64,000 bases of DNA, taken from contig OZ247498.1 in assembly GCA_965233675.1 (NCBI GenBank), positions 2,666,001 to 2,730,000 on the forward strand, in the 5' to 3' direction. Position 1 is the stretch's first letter. The number at the start of each line of letters is the position of its first letter. Made by a program: the position numbers and the translations under genes. This document shows, one piece after another, positions 51,293 to 61,446 of the stretch. The notes beneath the pieces were generated by a model, which saw only the letters and a program-made list of their open reading frames with translations, did not search any database and was not told the DNA's origin. This DNA is from SZUA-309 sp965233675 (GTDB lineage Bacteria > Pseudomonadota > Gammaproteobacteria > Pseudomonadales > Azotimanducaceae).

Positions 51293-54200
51293 TCAGTCGC
51301 TCAGCGTAGAGCCGGCCAGCGCCGAGCGGATCGTCTGCGCCAGCTTGTCCAGGGAGAAGGGCTTTTCGAGGAAACCGTCCGTGGCATCGCCGGCCCGCCA
51401 GTCCGCACCGCTCATGAGAATCACAGGCAGGTCCGGACGGCGCTTCTTCAGTTCATCGGCAAGCTCCCGGCCCAGCATGTTCGGCATGGTCTGATCGGTG
51501 ATCACCACATCCAGATCTCTGCCGATGGCATCGAACAGCACCAGTGCCGCATCGCCATCTTCAGCAGTGAAGACCCGATAGCCCAGATTTGTCAGCGCTT
51601 CCTCCGCGATCGCACGAAGATCCGGTTCATCATCCACGAACAGGACGGTCTCGCTGCCCTGTGCCCGGAAAGCGGGGCCTTCTGAATCATCGGCATCATC
51701 CGACTTCCGCTCTTCGCAGCAGGGCAGGTAGATCTCGAACCGACTGCCCTTCCCCAGCTCGCTGAACACCTGCACCCAGCCATGCATCTGGGTGACGATC
51801 CCATGCACGATCGCAAGACCAAGACCGGTGCCGCCGGTCTGACGTCGGGTGGTATAGAACGGATCGAAGGCCCTGGACAGGGTGACCTCGTCCATACCCG
51901 GCCCGTTGTCTGCGACCACCAGTTTCACGTGGGGACCGGGCAGAAGAATGGTCGTGGAACGGGCCAGCTCCACATCCACTTCGCAGCGCGTGAGTGACAG
52001 GTTCATCACGCCGCCCGCTTCGCCCATGGCCTGCGCGGCGTTGGTGCAGAGGTTCATGATCACCTGCTCCAGCTGAATGGCATCCGCCATTACCGGCCTG
52101 CAGTCCGGGTCGATGTCACACTCTATCCGTACGTTCGGGCTGATCGTCGGTTCGACGAGCCGCAAGGTGTCACGCATCGCCGTGGCCACCTGCACCGGTT
52201 GATGTTTCAGGTCACTGCTGCTGTCAAACGAGAGAATTCGTTTCACCAGCAGTCGGGCATTGGCGACCACCTTCTCCAGGTTCGTGAAATGCTGTCGTGC
52301 CTTGTCCGGATCATCCCCGGCCACCATGGCGAGCTCTGCGTATCCGAGCACCGAGCCCAGAATGTTGTTGAAGTCGTGGGCAACCCCCCGCGCCAGGGTC
52401 CCCACCGATTCCATCTTCTGTGCATCCCGCAGCTGTTTTTCCAGGCTGCGCATCTGGGAGATATCTTCCCCCGAAATCAGGGTGCCTGGTGGCGTGCTCT
52501 CGGTTCTTGGCAGCTCGATCGCGTGCCAGGCCACCATGCGTTGATCCCCTTTCCGGGTTCGAATGGGCGACTCGGAATACGCGTGCTGATCGACGGTCTG
52601 GAAACGTCTGCGGACCTCAGAGCGGAATTCCACCGGAACGAAGGCTTCATAGAAGTCCTTGCCGAGGATTTCCTTTTCCGAGCAGCCCAGCACCCGGGTG
52701 CCTTTCTGATTGATCATCCTGATTCTGCCCTGGCGATCGAGCGCCAGGATCATCACTTCCACCACATCGAGATAACGCTGCGCCTGCTGCTCCGTACGCT
52801 CGAGTTCGACTTCCTTGTGCTCCCGTGCCGTGATCTCCCGGATCAGCGTCTCGTTGATCTGATGGATTTCGGAAGCGTAGGCGATGCGGCGCGAGTAATT
52901 CCGATACACCACGACGATGACGAGCAGGGCGATCAGCACATATCCGGTCTGGGCCCACCAGGTGGCCCAGATCGCGGGGAGCACCCTGAACGGCAGCTGG
53001 AATTCTTCCGCGCTCTCCACGCCGTCCTTGTTGGCAGCGATCACGCGCAGCCTATAATCCCCGGGCTCGAGATTCGTGTAGGTGACCGCGTGCCGGTTGC
53101 CGTCTTCCACCCATTCATCCTCGAAGCCATCCAGCCGATGCCGGTAGCGCATGCCCCGCGAATCCGTGAAGTCGAGGGCCGCATACTCGAACGTGATGAG
53201 TCTGTCCGTGTATCGGAAGGTGATCAGGCCATCTTCGTCTCTCAACGAATCAATGTTGGTCGGCTGGTTGTGCCGCAGGAACCGGGTGAGGGCGACGGGC
53301 GGGGCATAGGTGTTGGCACGCACAGTCCGGGGGTAAAACGCATTGAAGCCATTCACGCCGCCAAACAGCAGCCGCCCGTCCGACGCTCTGAACGCAGCGC
53401 CGAAGTTGAACTCGTTACTCTGCAGTCCGTCACCGATGCTGAATCGCCGGATACCCCCACCCCCGAGTTCGAGACTGGCGAGTCCGCGGTTGCCGGCGGA
53501 CCAGATGCGCCCGGATGGCTCAGAGATCAGCCCGTAGACGACGTTGCTGGGCAGGCCTTCCTTCACGCCCACCCGCTGGAATCGGACCACACCGCTTTCC
53601 CGGTCTGCGCGTCGCCAGACAGACAGACCCGCATCCGCCGTGCCGACCCAGAGGCTTCCTGCGGCATCTTCGGTGATGGCCCAGGCTGAATCGCTGGCGA
53701 GTGAGGTCTCATCGGCCGGGTCGTGCCGGTAGTGCCGGTACTGCCCGGATGCCGGATCCAGATGGCAGATTCCATCCCGTGAGGTGCCGATCCAGATCCC
53801 GCCAAACCGCCCCTGATGCAGCGCCATGATGTGGTCTGAGCAGAGACCGGCCGCATTCCCCGGGTCCGCCCGGTGATGGTCGAATCCATCCGTCTCGGGA
53901 TCGAATCGATCCAGCCCCCGGCCATAGGTTCCCACCCAGAGCGTCCCCGCATCATCGACCAGAAGACTGGCCACCCCATCGAAGCTCAGACTCCCGGGAT
54001 CGTGCGGATCATGCCGGTAATTCCGCCAGCTGTCCGAGACCGCGTCATAGCGGCCCAGCCCACCGGCACGGGTGCCGGCCCAGAGTGTCCCGTCCGGCGC
54101 CACCGCCAGCGACATCACCCGGTTGTCCTCCAGAGCACCCGGGCCGGTGGAAGGGCCGACCTGGGCGGCATGTCCGGTTTCGAGATCAACCAGGTTCACG

Positions 54201-55357
54201 CCGCCACCGGCCGTTGCCACGTACAACTGCCCGTCCTCGGCCTCGGCAAACCCTGCGATCCAGTTGCTGGTGAGTTCCCCGGCTCCGTCACCCAGTTGCC
54301 GGTAGGTCGCGAAGCCGCCAACGTGCGGATTCCAGGTATTCACACCGACCTGTGTACCGACCCAGAGAACGCCGCCCCGATCCTGGAAAAGGGCGGTGAT
54401 GTGATCGCCACTCAAGCTGTGCACGTTCGACGCCTGGTGTCGGAAGACGTCGAACCGGCGGGTCACCGGGTTGAATCGATTCAATCCGTGGCTGTCTGTA
54501 CCCACCCATAGCGCGCCGTCATCGCCCTCGCGCATGACCCGGATCGCATCCGAGCTCAGGCCACTGGTCGGACCGGCCACATAGTGCGCTTTCTGGGTGC
54601 CATTGCCATCCAGCTGATACAGGCCGTGTTCCAGGGTCGCGACCCACAGATCGCCCTGAGAATCGGCGGTGATGAGGCGGATTCGACTGTCGAAGCCATC
54701 CAGCTCGACCGCCGTGAAACGCCGGCTGACCGGGTCCAGCCGGTTGAGCCCGCCGCCATCCGTTCCAACCCAGACAAAGCCATTGCCGTCCACATGCAAG
54801 GCCTTCACCCGATTGCTGGAGAGCGATCGCTCATCTTCAGGATCATGCAGAAACTGGTGCAGGGCGCCGGTAACCGGCTCATAGCGGATCACGCCGGCGC
54901 CATCGCTGCCGAGCCAGAGCGTGCCCTGACCATCCTGTGCGATCACCCGGACAGGCAGGTCCGCGAAGCCGTTCGAGAGCCGGGAAAATACCGGCTGCAC
55001 ATCCGAGGCACCCGGTGTGAGTCGATTGAGGCCACCGCCGGTGCCGATCCAGAGCGTCCCCTCGCCATCGACGTGAAGATCCCAGATCCAGTCATGAGAC
55101 AGGGAATCCGGGTTGTCCGGATCATTGAAATAGGTGACGAATTCGTGCCCGTCGAACCGGTTCAGACCCTGCTGGGTGCCGATCCAGATGAAGCCGCGCT
55201 CATCCTGGGCGATGGCCTGCACCACCGATTGAGAGAGACCCTGCTCGACGGACAGACGATTGAAACGCACGGCTTCCGTCGCGCTCGCATTCGCGTGCAC
55301 GATCAGTGTCGCCAGGCAGACAGCAGCCGCCTTCATGATCAGGCGAGTGTCCTGCAA
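51293..55357 (-). CDS. Hybrid two-component sensor: Reg_prop propellers, Y_Y_Y, PAS, kinase, receiver
   Basis: The protein has 1354 residues from TTG 55357 or 1347 from ATG 55336. A signal peptide (AAAVCLATLIVHANASA) leads to about 14 Reg_prop units with the W-I/V-G-T-x-G-G-L-N-R pattern. Two seven-bladed periplasmic propellers are expected, followed by the Y_Y_Y domain (YTNLEPGDYRLRVIAANKDG) and one TM helix (WAQTGYVLIALLVIVVVYRNY). A PAS domain, an H-box GVAHDFNNILGSVLGYAELA, an ATPase domain with NLCTNAAQAM, DNGPGMDE and GTGLGLAIVHGIV, and a C-terminal REC domain (LFVDDE, VVITDQTMPNM) come after. The layout recalls HTCS sensors but ends in REC without an AraC domain. It follows the ABC exporter genes on the same strand. 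Confidence 0.93.
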   Translation of the reverse strand: MQDTRLIMKAAAVCLATLIVHANASATEAVRFNRLSVEQGLSQSVVQAIAQDERGFIWIGTQQGLNRFDGHEFVTYFNDPDNPDSLSHDWIWDLHVDGEGTLWIGTGGGLNRLTPGASDVQPVFSRLSNGFADLPVRVIAQDGQGTLWLGSDGAGVIRYEPVTGALHQFLHDPEDERSLSSNRVKALHVDGNGFVWVGTDGGGLNRLDPVSRRFTAVELDGFDSRIRLITADSQGDLWVATLEHGLYQLDGNGTQKAHYVAGPTSGLSSDAIRVMREGDDGALWVGTDSHGLNRFNPVTRRFDVFRHQASNVHSLSGDHITALFQDRGGVLWVGTQVGVNTWNPHVGGFATYRQLGDGAGELTSNWIAGFAEAEDGQLYVATAGGGVNLVDLETGHAAQVGPSTGPGALEDNRVMSLAVAPDGTLWAGTRAGGLGRYDAVSDSWRNYRHDPHDPGSLSFDGVASLLVDDAGTLWVGTYGRGLDRFDPETDGFDHHRADPGNAAGLCSDHIMALHQGRFGGIWIGTSRDGICHLDPASGQYRHYRHDPADETSLASDSAWAITEDAAGSLWVGTADAGLSVWRRADRESGVVRFQRVGVKEGLPSNVVYGLISEPSGRIWSAGNRGLASLELGGGGIRRFSIGDGLQSNEFNFGAAFRASDGRLLFGGVNGFNAFYPRTVRANTYAPPVALTRFLRHNQPTNIDSLRDEDGLITFRYTDRLITFEYAALDFTDSRGMRYRHRLDGFEDEWVEDGNRHAVTYTNLEPGDYRLRVIAANKDGVESAEEFQLPFRVLPAIWATWWAQTGYVLIALLVIVVVYRNYSRRIAYASEIHQINETLIREITAREHKEVELERTEQQAQRYLDVVEVMILALDRQGRIRMINQKGTRVLGCSEKEILGKDFYEAFVPVEFRSEVRRRFQTVDQHAYSESPIRTRKGDQRMVAWHAIELPRTESTPPGTLISGEDISQMRSLEKQLRDAQKMESVGTLARGVAHDFNNILGSVLGYAELAMVAGDDPDKARQHFTNLEKVVANARLLVKRILSFDSSSDLKHQPVQVATAMRDTLRLVEPTISPNVRIECDIDPDCRPVMADAIQLEQVIMNLCTNAAQAMGEAGGVMNLSLTRCEVDVELARSTTILLPGPHVKLVVADNGPGMDEVTLSRAFDPFYTTRRQTGGTGLGLAIVHGIVTQMHGWVQVFSELGKGSRFEIYLPCCEERKSDDADDSEGPAFRAQGSETVLFVDDEPDLRAIAEEALTNLGYRVFTAEDGDAALVLFDAIGRDLDVVITDQTMPNMLGRELADELKKRRPDLPVILMSGADWRAGDATDGFLEKPFSLDKLAQTIRSALAGSTLSD

Positions 55358-55480
55358 GCCGCCGCGATCCTTTCAGAAGTGAAGGCTCCAATATCCACGC
55401 CCGCACAGGCGCTTGCAAGATCGAATCACCCGATAGGGGGAAATCTCTCTCCCGCCGCGGCGGCCATCGGGACAGGAATA

Positions 55481-57544
55481 TCAGGTGTGGGCGATCAGCA
55501 CCACCTGGGAAGGCAGTGCTTCCACGGCTTTCAGGACCTCGAGTCCGGTCACCGGGTCGAGTGGCGCCAGCAGCTCATCCACCACCAGCAGCCGGGCTCC
55601 CTGCAGAATGCCCCTGGCCAGGAACAGACGGGCCTGTTCGCCCTGAGACAGTCGCCAGCCACCTTCGCCCACCATCTGCATCATCCCGGCGGGCATCTTC
55701 TCGATCAGCGGGCCCAGGCCGAGCTGCCGGGCAACGGCCTGAGCATCCTGCAGATCCCGGGCACTCGGCGGCCAGGCGCGGCCGAGCAGCAGATTGAAGG
55801 CAAAGGTGTCGGTCAGGACATGGTTGATACCGGGTTGTGGCACGTAGCAAACCTGGGTCAGCCAGCCCCGGGCACCCGCCACGTAGCGGTCGATGCCCTG
55901 ACTGAGCACAGTGCCCGCACTGGGTTCCAGGCGCCCGGCCAGCAGCGACCCGAACGTGGATTTACCGCTGCCGGAACCCCCGGTCATGAGCACTTTTCCG
56001 GACTCGCCAAGTTCCAGATTGACGTCGCGAAGCACCTGTCGGCTCGAATCCGGGTAGGTGTATTCCAGCCCCTGCACGAGCAGATGAGCGCCACCATCCG
56101 CCCCCTGTGCCGATCCTGTCGATGGGTCGACAGAGGCCCCGGTGGCAGACGCGTTCCGCCGTTCGGCCGGATAGGGATTCAGATGTCGTGCCGACACCAG
56201 CGCTTTGAGGAGTTTCATGATGCCGGTGGAAGCGCCGTGCAGAATGCCGAACCCGACGATCACAAAGCCGATCTGCGCCACGCTCGCCGTGTTCGACGCA
56301 CCCTGTCCGAACAGGTCGATCAGGATGACGGCCACACCCAGCACAGCCCAGAGACGGGGAATGGCGCCAATGCTCAGTTCCCGGCGGTCCGCTTCCGCGC
56401 AGGCCCGCTCGTAGGCCGCCAGACAGGCGTCTTCCTCGGCGTGCCAGCGGGAGGAACCGACAAAGGCTTTGCGGGTGCGATGGCCGATCATCTCCTCCGT
56501 ATGAACGGCCGTCAGCCGCAGATGTGCCGCGTGCAGGCGGGTTTCCGCTTTGTGGTAGCCGGACCATGAACGCACGGCAATCACCAGGGTCAGCCCGAAC
56601 AGCAACAACAGCGGGTGCAGTCCCGCAAACCAGAGGAAGACGGCAATGATGGCAATGGCATCGAAACCGGACAGCAGAACCCGCAACCCACCCTGAGCCG
56701 CCAGCGCATCCAGCCGATTGGCCTCGAGCGCCCGGGCGGTGAGCTGGCCGATTCCCTGGGACCGTACATCCGCCTTGTCCATCCCGAGCGCATTTCTGAG
56801 CAGGCTCTGCTTGATACTGATGCCGAGTCGTGTGGCCAGGTTCTGCTGCACCAGTGATTCCAGCGGCAGGAGCAGCAGAGAAGAAACCAGGGCCACGATC
56901 CAGACAGTCAGCAGCGCCTCACGCTCGCCCACACTCAACAGAGCGCTCACCAGGGTCACCCAGCTCAGTACCCAGAGGCCGAAGTGCAGCACATGCAGAC
57001 CCACCAGCCCAGCCACCCTTAATCCATTCGCCCGGTTCCAGAGGGCCTGTTCCGGTTCTACCGGCAACTGCCAGCCCACCGGCACACGCTGCCGGTGCAG
57101 GTGTTCGTTCCGGCATGCCTGAGCAAGGTCTGCACCCACTTCAGCAGCCAGCCGGGTGATGGTTGCCTCCACCTCGGGAGACAGCGCAGGCGTCAGCAGA
57201 GCGAGCAGATCCTTCATGGCAACCGACTGATGGTCACCACTCCGCGCGAGCAACGTCACCGTGTGTCGGCTGGCACTGACCACGAGCAGGGCTGAATCTT
57301 CAAGCGAAAGCACCATGGGTGCGGCGTGCACGATGCATCGGCTGATGTCGTCGACCCTGCAGGCGAGCGGCACACAATCCATGCCCCGGGCAGACAGGGT
57401 CGATGCCAGCACCGCCTCCAGGCTCAGGGCGCCGCCATTCGCCGAGGTGCCGGACGACCGGGGCGAAGCTGCTCCGAGCAGGGTATCGATCCCCTGACTG
57501 AGCTCGCCCGCATTCCAGCGCAATGACCGATCCAGTGCTTTCAT
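55481..57544 (-). CDS. Second ABC exporter of an NHLM-type peptide export system
   Basis: The protein has 687 residues. It has an N-terminal domain of about 165 residues without catalytic motifs, six TM helices (about 175-430), then an ATPase domain. That domain has Walker A (GGSGSGKST), Q-loop (CYVPQP), signature L-S-Q-G-E-Q-A, Walker B (LLVVDELLAPLD) and the H-loop histidine in L-I-A-H-T, where the protein ends. The split N-terminal domain plus ABC layout fits the NHLM bacteriocin system ATP-binding transporter. Its start overlaps the upstream peptidase-ABC stop in an ATGA junction, so the two are translated together and may form a heterodimer. Confidence 0.85.
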   Translation of the reverse strand: MKALDRSLRWNAGELSQGIDTLLGAASPRSSGTSANGGALSLEAVLASTLSARGMDCVPLACRVDDISRCIVHAAPMVLSLEDSALLVVSASRHTVTLLARSGDHQSVAMKDLLALLTPALSPEVEATITRLAAEVGADLAQACRNEHLHRQRVPVGWQLPVEPEQALWNRANGLRVAGLVGLHVLHFGLWVLSWVTLVSALLSVGEREALLTVWIVALVSSLLLLPLESLVQQNLATRLGISIKQSLLRNALGMDKADVRSQGIGQLTARALEANRLDALAAQGGLRVLLSGFDAIAIIAVFLWFAGLHPLLLLFGLTLVIAVRSWSGYHKAETRLHAAHLRLTAVHTEEMIGHRTRKAFVGSSRWHAEEDACLAAYERACAEADRRELSIGAIPRLWAVLGVAVILIDLFGQGASNTASVAQIGFVIVGFGILHGASTGIMKLLKALVSARHLNPYPAERRNASATGASVDPSTGSAQGADGGAHLLVQGLEYTYPDSSRQVLRDVNLELGESGKVLMTGGSGSGKSTFGSLLAGRLEPSAGTVLSQGIDRYVAGARGWLTQVCYVPQPGINHVLTDTFAFNLLLGRAWPPSARDLQDAQAVARQLGLGPLIEKMPAGMMQMVGEGGWRLSQGEQARLFLARGILQGARLLVVDELLAPLDPVTGLEVLKAVEALPSQVVLIAHT

Positions 57545-60156
57545 GAGGGCACCACCTCGCCCCGTTCCAGATGCGCATGCTGCCAGTGCGGGCTTTCGTG
57601 CAGATGGTTCAGCAGGGCAGATTCCCGGTCGAGCATCTGCCCATACAGAGAACCCGGGGTCTCAAGCAACCCTCCAGGCGCACCATCCTCCACGATCTGC
57701 CCGTGCCGGAACACCAGCACCCGGTCCAGGTGTGTGGTTTCGCTAATATTGTGGCTGACGAACAGCATGGTCGCCTCCGGCCAGCGGGATTCGATGGCCT
57801 CCCGGACCCGTATCCGCTGCTGTGAATCCATGCCGGTAAAGGGCTCATCGAGCAGAACCAGCCGTTTGCCGGCACGCGCCAGTCCGCGTGCGATTCTTAA
57901 ACGCTGCCCCTCACCGCCGGAAAGACGGCTGCCATTCTCTCCCGCACCGGTGGCCAGACCTTCGTCCATGCGGCTGAGATCACCCAGCAATTCGGAGCCG
58001 GACAGCGCCAGCTCGCTCTGCAGGGGATCGTCTTCCTCCAGGCCGTAGCGAACGTTGTCGAACAGGCTCCGATTCCAGAGATAGAGTTCCGGATCTATCA
58101 CCGCAGTCTGCTCTCGAAGCGCGCCTGCGTCGCCCGGATGCAAAGGCTGGCCGTCGACGATCAGCTCACCCTGATCGAGAAGGTGCCAGCCGAGAATCGT
58201 CCCCAGAAAAGAACTCTTGCCGGACCCGGAAGCGCCAACGATGGCAACCCGTTCGCCCGGGGCGATGGAGAGATCCAGCCCGTCGATCAGCGCATGATCG
58301 CCTCGCCGAACCGTGGCGGCGCGGAATTCGAGGGCCACACCGGCGGCGGTCATCTGCCCGGACGAACCGGCCTCTTCCTTTACTTCTACCCTTTCCTTTT
58401 CTTTTTCCCTTTCCTCTTCAGGCGCTTCGAGTAATTCGAAGACCCGTCGCGCGACGTTTCCGAGCGCGGGCAGCTGTTTCAGCGACTGAGTGAGCTGCAG
58501 ACTCAGAACGGGAATGAACAGTGACCAGTAGGCCACCAGCAGAATCGTGCCCAGAGACATCACCCTGTCCAGTGCCAGGCAGACCAGCGCGATACTCAGC
58601 GCTGCGAGCACAATCACCTGAACGCCCTCGAACAGGAGGGCAGGACGCTGCTGCTCCGTCACCGCACGAACCCAGCCGAGCAGCAGAGATTCCTGCTCCT
58701 GGCGCACGGCGGGTGAGGCACCATGTGCCCAGATGGCTTCCGAACCCCGCAGGCTATCCAGATAAAAGCGCGACAGCGCCCCGAGATGGGTGCGGGCACG
58801 CAGATCCCGCTCTGCCAGCCCGGGAAAAATGAGCACCGGTGCAACAAGCGAGATCAAACCGGCAAGGAGAATGAGCAGCCAAAGATCAGGCAGCAGCCAG
58901 ACAAGTCCCGGCAGAATCAGTCCGAGTCGACCGACGACGATCAGGATCTGTCGAGAGACCTCCGGAATCTCCCGGACCTGTGAGATGGCGTGACCACGCT
59001 CGGCAAGATCGGAGACCAGCCGGCTCGAGAAGTAGCCGTCCGCCATGCGCGGGAGTTTTCTGAGCAATCTGGCATGCATGCTGGTGCTCATCCGCCGGCC
59101 AAGTGCCTGCGCCATCCGCATACTGGCAGACTCGAGCGCTACCGCCGCAATCAGGGGTGCGATCACGACAAAGGAGATCAGTATCAGCAGCGGAAGCTCC
59201 GCCGGCGGTTCAGCGCCGATCAGATAGCGGAACACCAGCGCCTCGATAAAGGTGACCGCACCAACCAGAAAACTCACGGCAGCCAGTCCGGCCGCTACCG
59301 GTCGCATTCCGAGCTCGCTGCAGACGTCTGCCAGATTCCGGAAAACTGATCGTTCCTCCGGGTTGTGGGCCCTGGCAACCACCGGGTCCTCGAGATTCAC
59401 ATCCGCCTGCCCGGCAATCCGCACGATGACGGCGCCGCGCAGGATCAGGTCATCTTCTCCATCCGGCGTCACCTGAAAATATTCGTCCGCGAGCAGTTCC
59501 GGCGCCGCCAGCAGCGACCGCAGCAGCGCTGGCGCGTCGGCACGCGGTTTACGTGCGCCGTCGCACATGGACCGGCACATACGGATCGCCGCATCAAGTC
59601 GGGCGGGTATCTGCCAGCTGTCGGCCTGACGGACATCGGCAATGAAATCCTCCGCCGTTTGCCCATCAATACCCATCGAACCCATTCCATCTCTGAGGCA
59701 GTCCAGAAACTCGTCGGACCGGGCAAAGTCGAACCAGTCTTCGGCGGCGACGGTGATTCGGTGCTGATAGAGCATGCTGAGGAAGCGGTCACTGCGCATC
59801 CAGGAACGGCCACGCGCCGGATCCATGATCTGCACGAAACCAAAGCGTTCGCGCCAGACGGCGACAAAGTGGGTCAGTCCATTGGGCAGGGTGACGATCG
59901 CAATGCAGGGCAGGTTCTTATTGCCCCCACTGAGGAGGAAGTCGTTCGGCAGCATCACCTGTTCCGCATCCAGCCCGAACCGGACGGCCAGTTCTTCCAG
60001 TGTGTCGATGGAGGTGCCATCCACATCGGTCTGGCAGGCTTCGCGCAAGCGGGGATAGCTCACGTCGGCGCCAAATCCACCCAGCATCGAGGCAAGGACC
60101 GCCGGCCCGCAGTCCATGGCAGAGGTCTGGGTGATCTCAGGTGCGTTGCGTTTCAC
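57541..60156 (-). CDS. C39 peptidase-containing ABC exporter (PCAT, NHLM-like)
   Basis: The protein has 871 residues. The N-terminal C39 cysteine protease is complete: oxyanion Q10, nucleophile C16 (QTSAMDCGPA), H96 (GLTHFVAVW) and D112 (IMDPARG). An extra segment of about 145 residues (about 135-280) separates it from the TM domain (from about 287), longer than in standard PCATs. After six TM helices a highly charged linker (EEEREKEKERVEVKEE) leads to the ATPase. That has Walker A GASGSGKSS, signature RLSGGEGQRLRIARG, Walker B RLVLLDEPFTGMD and the H-loop in V-S-H-N. Such proteins cleave leader peptides after a double-glycine-type site and export the core. It lies between the adaptor gene (23 nt) and the second ABC gene (4-nt overlap). 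Confidence 0.9.
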   Translation of the reverse strand: MKRNAPEITQTSAMDCGPAVLASMLGGFGADVSYPRLREACQTDVDGTSIDTLEELAVRFGLDAEQVMLPNDFLLSGGNKNLPCIAIVTLPNGLTHFVAVWRERFGFVQIMDPARGRSWMRSDRFLSMLYQHRITVAAEDWFDFARSDEFLDCLRDGMGSMGIDGQTAEDFIADVRQADSWQIPARLDAAIRMCRSMCDGARKPRADAPALLRSLLAAPELLADEYFQVTPDGEDDLILRGAVIVRIAGQADVNLEDPVVARAHNPEERSVFRNLADVCSELGMRPVAAGLAAVSFLVGAVTFIEALVFRYLIGAEPPAELPLLILISFVVIAPLIAAVALESASMRMAQALGRRMSTSMHARLLRKLPRMADGYFSSRLVSDLAERGHAISQVREIPEVSRQILIVVGRLGLILPGLVWLLPDLWLLILLAGLISLVAPVLIFPGLAERDLRARTHLGALSRFYLDSLRGSEAIWAHGASPAVRQEQESLLLGWVRAVTEQQRPALLFEGVQVIVLAALSIALVCLALDRVMSLGTILLVAYWSLFIPVLSLQLTQSLKQLPALGNVARRVFELLEAPEEEREKEKERVEVKEEAGSSGQMTAAGVALEFRAATVRRGDHALIDGLDLSIAPGERVAIVGASGSGKSSFLGTILGWHLLDQGELIVDGQPLHPGDAGALREQTAVIDPELYLWNRSLFDNVRYGLEEDDPLQSELALSGSELLGDLSRMDEGLATGAGENGSRLSGGEGQRLRIARGLARAGKRLVLLDEPFTGMDSQQRIRVREAIESRWPEATMLFVSHNISETTHLDRVLVFRHGQIVEDGAPGGLLETPGSLYGQMLDRESALLNHLHESPHWQHAHLERGEVVPS

Positions 60157-60179
60157 GACGCCACCTCACCCCGCCATCA

Positions 60180-61361
60180 TCACTGAACGGATGCATGCTG
60201 GGTCGGCTGCGGATCAGGGGCTGGTCTGTGCAACAACCAGAACATCCGCTGCGCGAGAGTGGCCTCGTCGATCTGAACCACCGCCTCTCCTTTCAGCCCA
60301 TGGTTGAGCTGAGCGGCCAACGGAGCATCCGTATCCACCCGGAAATCCACCCGTACCGTGCCATTACGCTCTTCCGTTCCAACCCTGAGCACCCGGGCAT
60401 CGAGGGTTCCGAACTCTGTCCAGGGCAGCGCGTAAAAGCGGATCCGTGCCGGCTGCTCCATACGCAGACGGCCGGCCGCCGTTCTGGCAGCAAAGGTCGC
60501 CTGGAACTCGAACTCCCGGTTCGGCACCAGCGTCATCAGCCAGTCACCCGGCTGCAGGGACTGACCGACCGCAACCCGGGCCATCGCTCCGATGCGACCG
60601 GCGAAAGGCGCGCGGACGGTGAGTTCTTCGATACGCAGCTCGATTTTCCGCTGTTCCGGTTGCAGCTCGGCAATCTCGCCGGCGAGCCCTGCCCGATGGC
60701 GCATGAGTTGCGCGCGAGTCGTTTCATTGCGGCTTATCGCCAGACGTTTGTTTGCCAGCAGCTCACTCGCCTGCGCCTCCTGCGCCTGCAGTTGCAGTCG
60801 GATCTGCGCCACCTCGGTTTCGGCACGGGCGTACTGCAGGGCATCTATCTGACGCTGGGCACGGAACTCCCGGTAAAGGGCTTCCGCCTCTGTGGCGTAA
60901 TTGAGCTCGGCTTCGGTCTCTTCCGTCCGGGCGGCAAGTGCTTCCAGGGCCATGTCGTAGCTTTCGAGTTCGCCTGCCAGCGAGTTGGCAATCGATGCTG
61001 TTTCCAGATCGATGGATTCGATTTCCTGCCGGAGGGCAGCAAGGCGCTGCTGACTTCGGGACAGCTCCAGCTGTAACGGTTCGGAATCAAAGGTGATGAG
61101 AACATCGCCGGGTTCGATCGCGTCGCCCAGTTGAAACGGCAACGCTGATATCGGCGCATCGGAAAGACTGGAAATGTCGAGGGCTTGTGTAGCGGATACC
61201 GCCCGGCCATCCGCACTGGAGACTGTAACAGGCAGCTCCACATAGAGCGCAACGGAACCCCAGGCAAGTATGATCACCGTACCCACGGCGGAGAGCCACC
61301 AACCGGCACGCAGTGAGCCGTTACCGGAAGCAGCTAGGGTATTTTCAAAAGGTATGGCCAC
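60180..61361 (-). CDS. HlyD-family membrane fusion protein of the peptide exporter
   Basis: The protein has 393 residues from GTG 61361. One TM helix near the start (AGWWLSAVGTVIILAWGSVALYV) is followed by a lipoyl half (LPFQLGDAIEPGDVLITFDSEPL). A long coiled-coil hairpin of about 150 residues (LSRSQQRLAALRQEIE through AELQPEQRKIELRIEEL) leads to the second lipoyl half TVRAPFAGRIGAMARVAVGQSLQPGDWLMTLV and a beta-barrel. This corresponds to the NHLM-type secretion protein. It connects the ABC exporters to an outer-membrane channel that is not encoded here. The micro-ORF at 61483-61533 lies 121 nt upstream with a hairpin between. Confidence 0.87.
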   Translation of the reverse strand: MAIPFENTLAASGNGSLRAGWWLSAVGTVIILAWGSVALYVELPVTVSSADGRAVSATQALDISSLSDAPISALPFQLGDAIEPGDVLITFDSEPLQLELSRSQQRLAALRQEIESIDLETASIANSLAGELESYDMALEALAARTEETEAELNYATEAEALYREFRAQRQIDALQYARAETEVAQIRLQLQAQEAQASELLANKRLAISRNETTRAQLMRHRAGLAGEIAELQPEQRKIELRIEELTVRAPFAGRIGAMARVAVGQSLQPGDWLMTLVPNREFEFQATFAARTAAGRLRMEQPARIRFYALPWTEFGTLDARVLRVGTEERNGTVRVDFRVDTDAPLAAQLNHGLKGEAVVQIDEATLAQRMFWLLHRPAPDPQPTQHASVQ

Positions 61362-61446
61362 TGAGCCGCTCGTTCCTTCGAACAGGCAGTTAGAAAAATT
61401 CCCATCAGTACATGTCTGGGAGATCGGGAAACAACGCGAGAGTCGA

